Part shown: positions 21,170 to 36,494 of the stretch, in pieces
How positions within the stretch are numbered: position 1 is the first letter of the stretch
How the letters are laid out: each line of letters starts with the position of its first letter
Origin: Euleptes europaea
Taxonomy: Eukaryota > Chordata > Lepidosauria > Squamata > Sphaerodactylidae
Length of the DNA: 64,000 bases
Assembly: GCF_029931775.1 (NCBI RefSeq)
Contig: NC_079325.1
Location: 37,860,673-37,924,672, forward strand
Direction of reading: 5' to 3'
Notes under the pieces: model-generated
What the model was told of the DNA's origin: nothing
Databases searched by the model: none
What the model saw: only the letters and a program-made list of their open reading frames with translations
Program-made: the position numbers and the translations under genes

Positions 21170-24100
21170 CCACACAGAAATATAGCAAGGCAGCCTCACT
21201 GTTTTTCTATGACACCAGTGGTTTCCTGCAGCACATCAGAGACCACCATGCACAGTGTGTAAATGATGGCATTACATTACCACCGTCCCCAGGGAGAAAG
21301 GGACGATCCCTTACTTATTACCACCCATTGAGAAACAGTAGCAAGTTCATTTTCCATTTAAAGGAGACAACAGCCCATTACTCACTGAAACAACCACCCC
21401 CACCTCACCATGCATTCACCACAAGTGTGGGGCCCAGGCCCCCATGCATACCCCTATTTGTGACAGGCACATTACAATTTTGGCAAACGTTGCAACGGAA
21501 AAGACATAGCTGAGCAAGGCGTCTGCCCCTTCCCTCCCTGCCATTCACACACAAAAAAGCTCGGACCTTGCCTAATACCCAGATCTGGAGGGGGGGTTGC
21601 GGTCACTCCTTCAACTCAGCACAGGTATTTACCTGAGCCGATGTACCAAAGAAGCCTTAAACTCTCATCCCAAACTGAGATTGTGTCGTATTAGCTTAAG
21701 AAAATCGGGACAGCTCATTTCCCCACCTGCCCCAACTAAATCTTGCAAACTGGCTGGGCACAGTGGCCAGTGGCAGTAGCAGGGCAATCCAAATATTCTG
21801 AGTCTTTTTAGGCACACAATTGAGGATACCTCATACATTGCTGGCTACCCTGCTTGAAAAGGATAATATTGAGCCGGAAAGGGTACAGAAAGGGAAATTA
21901 ACAGTGCCATCCTAAGCAGAGTTATACATGTCTAAGCCCATTGACTTCAACTGACTTAAAAGGGTGTAATTCTGCTTAGGAGGATCCTCCACCTGAAGTC
22001 GGAAGTGATGCGTTCTCATTCTGCCACCTCATTCCCCTGCATGTGTGAACCCCTCTGGAGATAATGCTCAACCCTCCCTGCTCTGTCGGGTGCCTCTCAG
22101 AAAGTGCTCAAACCACTTCATACATTTGTAAACCTTACAACCCTGCAAGGTAGGCCAGCAGCATTAGTTCCATATCACAGATGGGAGCAGAGGCCAAAAG
22201 AGGGTGTATTGCCAGGGTGAGTTTGTTGTAATGCTACAACAAGAACCAGCGACTAGGCATAGTAGCTCATATGCTACTCTAGCTTTGAGATGGATTGCTG
22301 GGGGTGAATTTATGCCTTGGGCATCTGTACTGGCAGCAATACCACCCAGCCTCTGGTTAACCCTATAGAAAGAAAGGAAGCAAAGTTATTCAGCTAATAA
22401 TATTTAAGGAAGTGGCTTTCTACAACTAGCTATAAAGTGCTGCAAGCAAAAGACAGAAGAGCCTCCCCCCCACACTGCCCTCCCAACAATTGTGCTCTGA
22501 TGCAAGGCTGTTCAGCATTGCTATGACAACCGCATCCCTGTTCCGGCAGCTCCTGACCTGGATTTCAGAGGGGGTATTGGCACACACCACCTCCCCCATG
22601 ATGGCGAGCCAAAGCCAAGGAGAAAAGCGACTCAGCACCATCTGGAAGGATGAAGCGGATAGGCTGGAATGGATGAAAAAGGGTTCTGCTCTGAGCAGGA
22701 ATGAGTGCCTGCCCCAGCTCAGATCAAGGGAAACCTCCAGGCTGAAGCTGGAGGGCAAATGCAAAAGGCAGAGGGGAAAGACCAGGTGCCTGGTTGCCAA
22801 GGTGCCTAAAACATTGATTCAGGCAACACTGCACACTGGGTCATTTTTTGCTTCCAGCCTTTCATAAGACACCTCTGCACTGACACTAGACTTTGCAACT
22901 TGAAAAGGTCCCCCTGTATTAGCAGACTTATACTCTGACAGCATCAAGCAACACTGGCCATTGTCATTATGATAATAGTCCCATGTTAATTCAGCCAATA
23001 GCCATAAGATCACACCCTAGTACTCCATTATTAATCAATCCACCCTAATACTCCAGTATTAACCCTGAATAGCAAATACCAACACTTCCATCCTTGCAGT
23101 CACAAATGCAAATAAAACCTTCATAATAGTTCACCAAAAGATGGGAGGAAAAAGTCAAATCCACTCTTTTGCCCCAACGATGAGCATGGCAGTGAGTAAA
23201 GGGCATTATGGGGGTCTTTGATTTGCACTAAGTAATCTTGAAAAATATTGACGATGGAGCCTGGATGGGGGGAAGTAATAGTTACTCCCAGGGCTGGCTC
23301 AACTCATCTCGCTGCTTGAGGCAAACCATTAAAAAGGCGCCCCACTTCTGATCATGAACAGCAAGTTCCTGGTCATCTCAATGGAGGTCATGCAGCAGAA
23401 CATGCCAGCGAATTGTTTCCCACAGATTACACCCCCACAACCATTCTGCTACCCATGGAGGCTGCATCACTTTCCAACTCAGTAAGGCTGGTTACTCCAC
23501 ATCAGTTACTACAAGCCATGAGAGTGTGATTCTCCAGCCACCGCCGGAAATGGAAGTGCATACATTTTGTGAAAAACTGTGGGCAGAACTGCCCATGTGT
23601 ACTCGGGAAAGGTGGCATTGTATACAATCACATTTTCCAAAGCATGCACCAGTTACTCAGGGAGGGATGAAAGGATCCCCCAAGACACCTTTACACACTT
23701 TCTAAGCTTCCCCCTGCTTCCCCCCCATGCAAATATATCCCCTCCCCCAATTAGTAACTTCTGTGATGGCCATAGAAGTGTAGCTAGATGTCCCATCCCT
23801 TCATCACTTGGGCTTGGAAGGGAGAAGACTTCTTTGGAGCAACCAAGGACAATCTGGCTTTCTCCAAGAGCTGGGCAGTAGGAGTCAATCTCTGACCATA
23901 CATCCTAAGAGAGGTAGCACTGTTGTCTAATGGTTAGAGAGTGGATCAGAGAGACTGGAAGGGCCTTGGCTATAGCCCTACCACCATCCTTGCTCTTCCA
24001 GGGCCAGCTGGTAGAACAATTCAGAAAAGCAAGGTTGAATGGATGCCACCTGCCCTCCCCAAGACCTCGAGTTGTGTCATTAGAGCCCAGTTGCTTAAAA

Positions 24101-24703
24101 GTAACTTAAAATAAACCTCAATTCCATCTCAGGCTTTGCTAAGCATAGATGCAGAGATCGCAGGATAAAGCCGAAACAAGCTGAGGAGTTTGGACAAAAT
24201 TTTTGAGAAAACTGCTCCTATGAAAATTTGATGGGAAATGCTTCAATTTCTATTATCCAATGCCGGTTAAAAAAAACAAACCCAACTATATTCTCTACCA
24301 TGGAAACAGCTGGCTTTGGGGGGCAGGTTGCAGGGCCTGTTTTTGGCAATGACTGAGCGTTGATGACATCACCATTACCAAGAAAAGATAATCCTGCGTT
24401 TTTGTAATCAGTTTTTTAAAATGGACATTTGGAAAATGCCAGATTCAAATTCTGAAAAGAAATTTCATTTCAGCTTGATCCTGAAACAATTTGTACTTAG
24501 AGTCACGTGCAGCATCTTCCCCCGGGGAACCTGGTCACATCCTAGACCAGCCCATTCCATGGCCAACAACTACGCATTAAAAAGAACAGGAACATTCCAA
24601 TCAATCACATTAGTACTCTGATAATAAAATACACTTCTAAGAAAAGGGCAATAAATAGGAGGCCCTGGGTGGGATGGAAGAGAGATTGGTGGCAGCAGTA
24701 GGA
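21170..24703. other. Region downstream of AJM1, probable 3' UTR plus unannotated DNA
   Basis: The part next to 24704 should hold the AJM1 3' UTR, but I found no convincing minus-strand AATAAA. A MIR-like fragment lies at about 22080-22210 (caaccctgcaaggtaggcca). At 22426-22867 both strands are open for about 125 codons without recognisable similarity. A tRNA-like head is seen near 23917. Nothing else was identified. Confidence 0.4.
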
Positions 24704-28005
<3,302 letters not shown>

Positions 28006-28009
28006 CTGG

Positions 28010-28500
28010 AAAAGAAGAGGAGGAGGAGAGTATAAGCTCTAAGGCTTGCTAGAGAAATGAGCCAAAACAAAAGGCACATTCACATGAACAGCTGCTGCAG
28101 TGGAAACAAACCCTTGATGTGTTTTGGCTTCGGTTGTGTGTCCTGGCCAACAAAGGAATTAAAAATAAAGTATTTGATATTTCTTGGATTACTATCATTA
28201 ACAATTTTTTAAAAAACAGCTTTCTGGTTAATCAAGGGCACTTTTAAAAAATCAAATGTTATTTTTATAAACCACTAAACTAATTAAACAATTGAATATT
28301 ACACCTCTAAAAAGTACCCTTTGAATTATCAGATCAGCCACATTACTTCCTAGGCTACCAGTCTATCCCACAGAAAATAGCTGTTGGCAATGCATACCTA
28401 TCAAACTGTGTAGGTCCCACAGGTCTGCAAAAGCACAGGATTTGGTATCAGGTGCAGAATCCAGCTTTCTAAAAATCTTAATTTTTTTTTAAGAGGCAAG
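28010..28500. other. AJM1 upstream intron, no feature seen
   Basis: AT-rich sequence on the 5' side of the AJM1 coding-exon acceptor. No repeat or coding signal was recognised. Confidence 0.4.
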
Positions 28501-28506
28501 TTTATA

Positions 28507-28741
28507 GAGCCACGTGGAGCAGAGTGGTAAGCTGCAGTACTGCAGTCAAAAGCTTTGCTCACAACCTGAGTTCGATCCCAATGGAAGTCGGTTTCAGGTA
28601 GCCGGCTCAAGGTTGACTCAGCCTTCCATCCTTCTGAGGTCAGTAAAATGAGTACCCAGCTTGCTGGGGGTAAAGGGAAGATGACTGGGGAAGGCACTGG
28701 CAAACCACCCCGTCAACAAAGTCTGCCTAGCTCTGACCAGT
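28507..28741 (+). repeat. SINE type B copy
   Basis: gcagagtggtaagctgcagt, gttcgatcccaatgg and gccggctcaaggttgactca. It forms an inverted pair with the next copy. Confidence 0.85.
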
Positions 28742-28835
28742 AAAGACCTGATTCAGTCTCACCTCTCCATCTTCAGTGAGTTCAGCAGCAAAGCCCGCAT
28801 GCTTTCAATCAGATCTTCATGACCATGAGAGCTAT

Positions 28836-29131
28836 AAAAAGGTAAAGGTCCCCTGTGCAAGCACCGGGTCATTCCTGACCCATGGGGTGACATCACATCC
28901 CGACGTTTCCTAGGCAGACTTTGTTTACGGGGTGGTTTGCCAGTGCCTTCCCCAGTCATCTTCCCTTTGCCCCCAGCAAGCTGGGTACTCATTTGACCGA
29001 CCTCGGAAGGATGGAAGGCTGAGTCAACCTTGAGCCGGCTGCCTGAAACCAACTTCTATTGAGATCGAACTCAGGTCATGAGCAGAGCTTGGACTGCAGT
29101 ACTGCAGCTTACCGCTCTGCACCACGGGGCT
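28836..29131 (-). repeat. SINE type B copy, inverted
   Basis: It starts with ggtaaaggtcccctgtgcaa and ends ctgcagcttaccgctctgca, the complement of the copy at 28507-28741. It is full length, like the 8756 copy. Confidence 0.85.
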
Positions 29132-29132
29132 C

Positions 29133-29570
29133 TCTCCCACGGTACTTGGTGCTAATCAGACCTCATCTGGAGCCCTGTGTCCAGTTGTGGACACCTTAAA
29201 ACAAAGATGAGATGTGTCCAGTTGTGGACGCCTTAAAACAAATCAGCATAGGTTTCAAGAGGGGCAATGAAGATGGCAGGGGATCTGGAAAATAAGTCTT
29301 GCAAGGAAAAACTGAGGGAAATGGGTCTGTTTAGCCTGGAGAAGAGAAGGCTCAAGGGAAATGTAATCATTCTTTTCAACTTCTTAAAATGCAGTCACAA
29401 GAAAGAGAGCAAAGATTTGTTGTCTGCTGCTTCAGAGGGCCAGATGAGATCTAATGGGCCTTAAGCTACAGGAGGGTAGATTTCAGATGAACATTAGAAG
29501 AGACTCCTTCATAGTTCAACAATGGAAATCAATTACCTTGGGGGCTGCATCAGTGGTCTTTGTGATTCTG
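29133..29570 (+). mobile_element. CR1 LINE fragment
   Basis: catctggagccctgtgtcca, gtttagcctggagaagagaa and gatgaacattagaagagact follow the CR1 3' ORF end and UTR order. About 30 bp (tgtccagttgtggac..cc) near the start is tandemly duplicated. Confidence 0.75.
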
Positions 29571-29624
29571 GAGCCGTGGGCAAAACTCCAGGATGGGGCC
29601 TGTGAAGGTCAGGTTTTAAATGTT

Positions 29625-29735
29625 CTTTCGCATTTCAGCCAGATCTTTTAACTGGAGATGCCAGAGGTTGAACCTGGGACCTTCTGCATGCCAAGCAGAT
29701 GCTCAACCACTGAGCCACGGCCTCTCCCTGAGAAA
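29625..29735 (-). repeat. SINE type A fragment
   Basis: Complement of the head and core: ttaactggagatgccagagg, then gggaccttctgcatgcc and ctcaaccactgagcca. Confidence 0.8.
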
Positions 29736-29739
29736 GGAA

Positions 29740-30675
29740 GGGGCTCTCACATCTGAGCTCCATCTTGATGGCTGCCATTGCCATATGGAGGAGACAAACA
29801 GTAGGCAGCTCAGACAAAGACTCCGAGGGAATGGGAAGTTTTATGATTATGTAACTTCTAAGTTTAAAGAGCCTGCCTTAAAGATCAGCAAGGCCATGTA
29901 TAGGGCTGGAGAACAGAGGACTGCATGTTTGTACCTTTTCTTTGTAGTCCTTGCTCAGTCCATTGCTGTGCAGAGTAAGTGTGTGGCATTCTCTTTTTCA
30001 ATAAATCCTTTCCTATTTTAAATTCCGGTAGTTGCTGTCTGTGCCACATAGGCCTCCTCTGTGCAAACATGCGATCTAAAACAAGCATCAGAAGAAGGGA
30101 AGTGATTGGTTGCTAGATCACTATTCTCCTGCAGTGCACAAGTGCGATAAGTGGTCCCCCTGGTAACCAGTTGTTGGTTAGCGGGAGACGCATGACTAGG
30201 CAGAGCCTTTAAACGGCAACTCAGAAGGGAAGCTAGGAATGCTGGCCCTTTCGGTGGGAATTGCCAGAATTGAACAGCTGGTGGCAGTGTGCTGAAGGAG
30301 AAGCACAAGAAACCCAGAGGTGGCCACACTTGGGAGAGCGGCATGTCACCGCTTAGTGACACCCCAGACAGCCAAAACTGAACGGGGTGGTGCAGGGCTG
30401 TTCTACAACAAAAGGGCACAAATCAATATAAATCAAAACAGGAAAATACTGTAGAGGCTGTGGAAAGGCTATGGAATGCACATGCCCCAGTAAATCTGTG
30501 ATTTTTAAAAATTAAAATAAGCAAGTCGATACAAAATGTCCAACCATATCTTCATCACACAACTAAATAAACAGGGGTTTAAACATTATCTCAAAAGCAC
30601 TCATAACAGATCCAAATAACCAAAATCTAACACAGAGTTCTTAAATGATCCGTTACAGATTTAACCGCTGGTTTC
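29740..30675. other. No feature recognised
   Basis: Sequence without a recognised repeat family. Short open frames on both strands overlap each other and show no similarity. Confidence 0.35.
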
Positions 30676-30679
30676 TAAG

Positions 30680-31170
30680 CTTCCAAGAAGGTCGGACCAG
30701 AACCAACGGGTTGAAATTAAATCAAAAGAGTTTTTGGCTAAACATTAGGAAGAACCTCCTAACAGTTGGAGCAGTTCCTCAGTAGAACAAGTTTCCTCGG
30801 GAGATGGTGGGCTCTCCTTTGGAGGTTTTTAAACTGAGGCTAGATGGCTATCTGACAATGGTGATTCTGTGACCTTAGGCTGATTATGAAAGGGAGGGCA
30901 GGAAGGGTTGTGTCAGTGCTTGGCTGTCGTGGCCCTTTCTTATGTGCCCAGGGTAATGCCAATTGATGGCCACTTTGGGGTCAGGAAGCAATTTTCCTCC
31001 AGACAAGATTGGCCAGGGATCCTGGAGGTTTTTTGCCATCTTCTGGGCATGGAGCAGTGGCCACTGGGGGTGTGGGTGGGAGGTAGCTGTGAATTTCCTG
31101 AACTGTGCAGGGGTTGGGCTAGATGACCCTGGAGGACCCTTCCAACTCTATGTTTCTATGATTCTAAGAT
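30680..31170 (+). mobile_element. CR1 LINE 3' end
   Basis: From taaacattaggaagaacctc through ggttgggctagatgaccctg to ttccaactctatgtttctat, the typical CR1 end with its short terminal tandem. Confidence 0.85.
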
Positions 31171-31794
31171 GCAGAGCAATTTTGACACATATTTATTTAG
31201 ATTTTGCAGCCCCCAAATCTTCTTCACTCATTCTACTGCATTAGGTCTTGATTCTACCTTCCAGGGCCTGACAAATGTTATCAGGTACAACATTTCTATG
31301 CTCAAAGATAATACAAGATAGGCACAGAGATCACTTACAACAGACCTAACTGGTGAGATCAACAACTCAGCTTTGGTAAACTAACATTTATTGTGGGAGA
31401 GAGACTCTCACACTTGCTTCCGAAGGAGGCATCTTCTTTAAACCACATGTCACTTCTAGAAAATGGAAGCCCTAGAATAGCATTTCTAAACTTTTTACCA
31501 TCAGACAAAGGGCACAACTCCCCACCCTCCCTCCATACCCAAGTTGATGCTGTAACCCTAACAACAGCTCTCAGCTTCTTGAACAGGAGCTAAAATTGGC
31601 TCATTCTTCAGCAAAAGTGTAAAGAAAATCTCGTCAGTCTCTTCCACACCCACACGTATGAACTTTGCAGTAGCTTTTCCCAAGATAGTCCTGAAGTTTT
31701 GCCATAACCTGAGAGGGCCAAAGGGCTTTTCTAGAATTTGTATTGGGGCTAATTGATTGAAGCTCACCCACTAGGCAACCTCTTCTCAGGCTGA

Positions 31795-32000
31795 GCATGG
31801 AGGCATAGCTCAGTGTGCATGTATGGCAAGCAGAGAGTCCAATGGACAGTCCCTGGCATCTCCAACTAAAGAATCTCTCCATTTGGGAAAGACCATTCTC
31901 AGTCGGAGATCCTGCAGAACACCTGCCTGTCAGACAAGACAACACGGGGCTTGATAGACCAATGGTCTAACTTGACAGAAGGCAGCTTCTTATGAGAAGC
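31795..32000 (+). repeat. SINE type A copy, first of an array
   Basis: The head catagctcagtgtgcatgta, core ctggcatctccaactaaaga and tail gaccaatggtctaacttgac, then aaggcagcttcttatg. Confidence 0.85.
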
Positions 32001-32002
32001 TC

Positions 32003-32405
32003 ACGGAGCTCCGTGCTGAACCACATGCTTTGCAAACAGAGGGTCCCATATTTAGGGTTGCCAAGCACCAGGTGGTGGCAGGAGATTTCCTGCTATTACA
32101 ACTGATCTCCAGCTGATAGAGATCAGTTCACCTGGAGAAAATGGCCACTTTGGCAATTGGACTCTATGGCATTGAAGTCCCTCCCCTCCACAAACCCCAC
32201 CCTCCTCAGGCTCTGTCCCAGAAACCTCCCACCGGTGGCAATGAGGGACCTGGCAACCCTACCCATATTCAATCTCTGCCATCTCCATTTAAATTATCTC
32301 AGGCTAGGAAAGACTTTTGTGCCCCTGGGACTTTGGACAAGCCATTCACAGCGTACTGGGCCAGAGGGAGTGAAGGTCTGACTTGGTATAAGGCCGTTCC
32401 AGCTT
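32003..32405 (+). repeat. SINE type A copy split by a MITE
   Basis: The head ccacatgctttgcaaacaga, then ggtcccatatt, is interrupted at 32053-32261. The core resumes with cccatattcaatctctgcca and tctccatttaaattatctca. Confidence 0.8.
32053..32261. mobile_element. hAT-type MITE, copy 1 (perfect 8-bp target duplication)
   Basis: 209 bp with inverted ends TAGGGTTGCCA and TGGCAACCCTA. CCCATATT occurs on both sides (32045-32052 and 32262-32269). 8-bp duplication and TA/CA-starting termini are marks of the hAT superfamily. It contains no coding capacity and must have been mobilised in trans. Confidence 0.9.
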
Positions 32406-32409
32406 AAGG

Positions 32410-32900
32410 GAAAGTGATATTTCAGGAGCTGAGCACATGTTTTGAATATGCAGGAGGTCCCAAACTCCATTCTGGCATCTCTAGTTAAAGGATTTCTGTG
32501 TAGGAAAGGCCCTCGAGAGCCGTGCTAATCAAAGTAGCTAACCCTGGGTGAGAGGGACCCAAATGGACTCTGTGTCATCTTAATGGTTCGGGAGGGCAGA
32601 GCTTATATTTTGCATGCAGAGAAGGCACCACAGACATGTGACAGGAAAGATCCTAGAGAGCTGCTGCCAGCCAGAGCAGACCACACTGGGCTAGAGGGGC
32701 CAATGGCCAGACTTGGCATCAGGCAGCTTTGCCTAAATGAATCCCTAGCCTAGTGGCAGACCACCAGATTTGCACACAGAAGATCCCTGATTCCATCTCT
32801 GGCATCTCCAATTAAAAGGATTTCAGGTATTGGGCTTCCTTTGTCTGAAACCCTGGAAAACCACTGCCAGATAATATTGGGCTAGACAGCTCTTACTTGC
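32410..32900 (+). repeat. Three further SINE type A copies in a row
   Basis: Three head-core-tail units at about 32410-32570, 32580-32745 and 32748-32900. Each has ggcatctcta/ggcatctcc, aaaggat and a gctaatca/gccagccaga-type tail. They share orientation but have diverged independently. Confidence 0.75.
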
Positions 32901-33000
32901 TGTCGTGGCTTCATGCTCCGTACTGAGGCTAGCCTCCAGACCCATTCTCTGTGGTACAGTTACTTTGCCTCCAGATATACACTGCTATTCTGCAACTGGA

Positions 33001-33205
33001 TGGCCCAGGCTAGCCTGATCTCATCAGATCTCAGGAGCTAAGCAGGGTCAGCCCTGGTTAGTATTCGGATGGGAGACCACCAAGGAATGCCAGGGTTGTG
33101 CAGGGGAAGGCAATGGCAAACCACCTCTGTTAGTCTCTTGTCTCGAAAACCCCACAGGGTCAGCTGTGACTTGATGGCACTTTTCAAACACACATCCTAC
33201 AAATG
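33001..33205 (+). repeat. 5S-rRNA-derived SINE with BovB-like tail
   Basis: The first 90 bp track 5S rRNA: gatctcatcagatctcagga, gctaagcagggtcagccctg, gttagtattcggatgggaga. Next come ggcaaaccacctctgttagt and the tail gggtcagctgtgacttgatg plus gcactt. It is consistent with the 5S-Sauria type of SINE described for lizards. Confidence 0.85.
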
Positions 33206-33209
33206 CTCG

Positions 33210-33945
33210 GCCAAAGCACCCTTGCCACTGATTGCCTGGAACATGCCTTTAGGGTCATATGCATTGAACACTGAGAACGTGCAGTGATTCACTAGTGCCA
33301 AGAACCTGGGCACCTCTCTGCGCATGTGCATTGATGAGCATTGCATCAATCATGCCTGGGATTAAAAGGCAGGCCCTCCAGGTCAAAGTAAGCAGGAATA
33401 GGGTTTCCAACTGACCCTTTAATAGAGGCTTAATGGAATGTTATTTACTCCCATGCCGTGGAAAGCTTCAGCTGCCCATTTCCGCACATTAGGTCTCTAT
33501 CAAAGGAACAGGATTGTTTCCATGGGCCTGCTGACAACCTTAAACTGGAGCCTGGGCCACTTTCATTTCAGAAATCAAGTTGCTGTAACTATCTCTACCA
33601 TGATTAATTGATTTAGTGTGCTTTCTTCTAACCCTAGTGATTGTGGCTAGCACTGGGGGGGGGGAGTCTCATAATAAGTTTGGGGTCCTGCGACAAGCAG
33701 CTGTATCACCGCTAAAACTGCAGCTTAATCTGGGGATATTTGCAGGTGATCATTCTTTTAACCAAACGACAAAAAGCTATGCACGCTGATTTCTATAGAT
33801 CCAGGTGCTAAAGATAGAGGAGCAGGCCAGGCTATTTTTTTTAACCTGATCAGTTGGCAATCATAAGCTTCATTATCCCCTTCATTATTATTCTTGTGGC
33901 CTGCTAAAGTTACAGTCTGCTGCCTGGGACTGATATGAAGGAGAA
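33210..33945. other. No feature recognised
   Basis: Non-coding sequence with a G-run at about 33655-33665. No repeat family was recognised. Confidence 0.35.
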
Positions 33946-33947
33946 GT

Positions 33948-34335
33948 CATAGAATAGAAGTCATAGAATCATAGAGTTGGAAGGGACCACCAGGGTCATC
34001 TAGTCCAACCCCCTGCACAATGCAGGAATTTCACAACTACCTCCCCTCCACACGCCCAGTGATCCCTACTCCATGCCCAGAAGATGGCCAAGGTGCCCTC
34101 CCTCTCATGATCTGCCTAAGGTCACAGAATCAGCATTGCTGACAGATGGCCATCTAGTCTCTGCTTAAAAACCTCCAGGGAAGGAGAGCTTACCACCTCC
34201 CAAGGAAGTCTGTTGCACTAAGGAACCGCTCTAACTGTTAGAAAATTCTTCCTAATGTCTAGATGGAAACTTGATTTAATTGCAACCTGTGATTCTGGTC
34301 TGACCTTTTGGGGCAACAGAAAACAACTCGGCACC
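33948..34335 (-). mobile_element. CR1 LINE fragment
   Basis: tcatagagttggaagggacc, aagatggccaaggtgccctc and gttagaaaattcttcctaat are the complement of CR1. It is the longest minus-oriented CR1 copy here. Confidence 0.85.
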
Positions 34336-34377
34336 ATCCTAGTGAAGACGGAGAAGGAGAGGGAGGAGAAGGAGGGA

Positions 34378-34592
34378 GAGAAGAGAAGGTTCTTATACCC
34401 TGCTTTTCTCTATCTTAAGGAGTCTCAAAGCAGCTTACAATCACATCCCCTTCCTCTCCCCACAACAGGCACCTTGTGAGGTAGGCGGGGATGAGAGAGT
34501 TCTGAGAGAACTGTGACTGGCCCAAAATTGCCCAGCTGGCTTCATGTGGAGGAGTCGGGAATCAAGCCTGGTTCTCCAGATTAGAGTCTGCC

Positions 34593-34620
<28 letters not shown>
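34378..34620 (-). repeat. SINE type C copy and (TG)n run
   Basis: cttacaatcacatccccttc, acaacaggcaccttgtgagg and ggttctccagattagagtct are the complement of SINE C. A (TG) microsatellite at 34593-34620 replaces its head. Confidence 0.8.
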
Positions 34621-34624
<4 letters not shown>

Positions 34625-35535
34625 CACAAAAAGGTCTTGATCAGCATTGATGGCACATACCAGGGAGTAGATGCAGAGATAGAACTGGCATCACAAGTAG
34701 AGCATACAGTTTCCATGGTTTCAAGGCACACACGCACATTCTTTTTTCCAGAGGAAGACTGCATGCGGAAGAGGCTGCAATGGACACCCAGGACAGGAGG
34801 AAGAGAGGTCTATAATGTTGGCTGAACTTGCCAGGAGAGGTAGATTAGTTTTGCCGAGAGGTAGTCGATGGTAGGGGAGGGCAGGGTGGAAAGGAAGAGT
34901 CCAGATCACCTGCATCCATATCACAGCTGGTTCACACTTGCAGAAACACCCCTTATTGACACAACCCTCAGTGAGTCTGCCAAGTTCACACAAACAGCAA
35001 GCTGACTGTTCCCTGCCATTTTAGACAGCAAAGAGCAGACAGAAACTGCATGACCAAATGCTCCACCATCTCCCTGCTCAAGAAAAACTATTTATCAGGG
35101 AGATAAGATCTAGCCATGCCTTTTTTCTTAATCTAATTTTCTAGGTGCAGGGTTAGTTGTTGTTTTTTAATGGAGAGAATTTTATTCAGCTACATGATAT
35201 CTCCTTCTTGCACTCCGGAATGGAACAGACCAGGAACAATGAGACAGTTAGTCTCACCTGTTGTTGGTATGAACTAGGTCCAAGAGCGAAGTTGGCCCTG
35301 TTTATTTTAATTCTGGTGACAAGAGGCCTTGATGCCCAATGCAGAACCAATGCTTAATTAGGGTTAAAAAAAACTAGGCATGGTCCCTTTTTCTTTAACC
35401 ATAGTTTAGCATTGCATCTGTGCCAGCAATAACAAGGACTCCACTCTTAACCAAGGTTTGTAACCAGGATTTGAAGGGCGGGTTGCAAACGGTGGTAACA
35501 AGGGAACTCTGGTCAATAGGAACCATGGGAAGCTC
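34625..35535. other. No feature recognised
   Basis: No coding or repeat signature could be supported here. Confidence 0.35.
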
Positions 35536-35539
35536 TACC

Positions 35540-36060
35540 ACATCAGCACTGAGCTGCTAGTCAGGAGGTCTCTAGTTCAAATCTGGCTTCGGTCACAATC
35601 TCATTAGGTGACCTTTGGCAAACAAGCCAGCTTCACACCCCTTCTATTGGCAAAATGAGGAGAATTTGGGGCTTTGGGACCATAGGAACACCTGCTTTGC
35701 ATGCAGAAGATCCTGAGTTTAACTCCCAGCTCAATAGGGTTGCCAGGTCCCTCTTCGCTACCGGCGGGAGGTTTTTGGGATGGAGTCTGAGGAGGGTGGG
35801 GTTTGGGGAGGGGAGGGACTTCAATGCCATTGAGTCCAATTGCCAAAGCGGCTGTTTTCTCCAGGTGAACTGGTCTCTATCGGCTGGAGATCAGTTGTAA
35901 TAGCAGGAGATTACCAGCTAGTACCTGGAGGATGGCAACCCTACAGCTCAAGGATCTCTGTAACAGGTGCTGGGAAAGACCTTTCTCAGCCAGAGACCCT
36001 GGTGACCTGCTGCCAGTGAGATCCAAGCTAGATGAACCAATGGATTGACTGCCTAAGGCA
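35540..36060 (+). repeat. SINE type A copy split by a MITE
   Basis: The head acctgctttgcatgcagaag, then atcctgagtttaactccc, is interrupted at 35735-35943. The body resumes as caaggatctctgtaacaggt, then ccagagaccctggtgacctg and agatgaaccaatgg. Confidence 0.75.
35735..35943. mobile_element. hAT-type MITE, copy 2 (perfect 8-bp target duplication)
   Basis: 209 bp, inverted relative to copy 1. CAGCTCAA is at 35727-35734 and 35944-35951. Ends TAGGGTTGCC and GGCAACCCTA. Confidence 0.9.
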
Positions 36061-36074
36061 GCTTCACACTGAAG

Positions 36075-36490
36075 AGGGTCCGTGGCTTAGTGACAGAGGA
36101 CCCACCTTGCATGCACAAGGCCCTGGGTTCAGGCCCTGGCATCTCCAGTTAAAAGACTTCAGATGCTGGGAAAGAGCTTCTCTGCCTGAGACCCTGGAGT
36201 GCTGCTGTCTGTCAGAGGAGGCAACACTGAGCTATATGGACCAATGTCTGACTTGGCATTAGGTAGCATAATATGCTCAGTCTGCCAGTGACATGCCACT
36301 GTATTAGGACAGGTGGTAGCTCTGTAGTAGCATGCACGCTTTGAATGCAGAAGGTCCCATGTCCAACCCCTGATATCTCCAGCTAAAAGGATCTTCAACA
36401 GCAACATAGAAAGATCTGCATGAAAGCTTGGAACTGGAGCAGACAATACTGGACCAGATGAGCCAGCTCTCTGATTCAGAAGACAGCAGG
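36075..36490 (+). repeat. Two SINE type A copies
   Basis: Unit 1 (36075-36285): gtggcttagtgacagaggac, ggccctggcatctccagtta, gagaccctggagtgctgctg. Unit 2 (36300-36490): gtggtagctctgtagtagca, tgatatctccagctaaaagg, ggaccagatgagccag. Confidence 0.8.
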
Positions 36491-36494
36491 TTTG

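Noticed and set aside
22426-22867. Open frames of about 125 codons on both strands
   Set aside because: No similarity recognised. Both-strand openness in unique DNA is not enough to call a gene.
33001-33120. 5S rRNA gene
   Set aside because: The match is diverged and lacks the 5' start and terminator, and it is joined to a SINE tail, so it is a SINE head rather than an rRNA gene.
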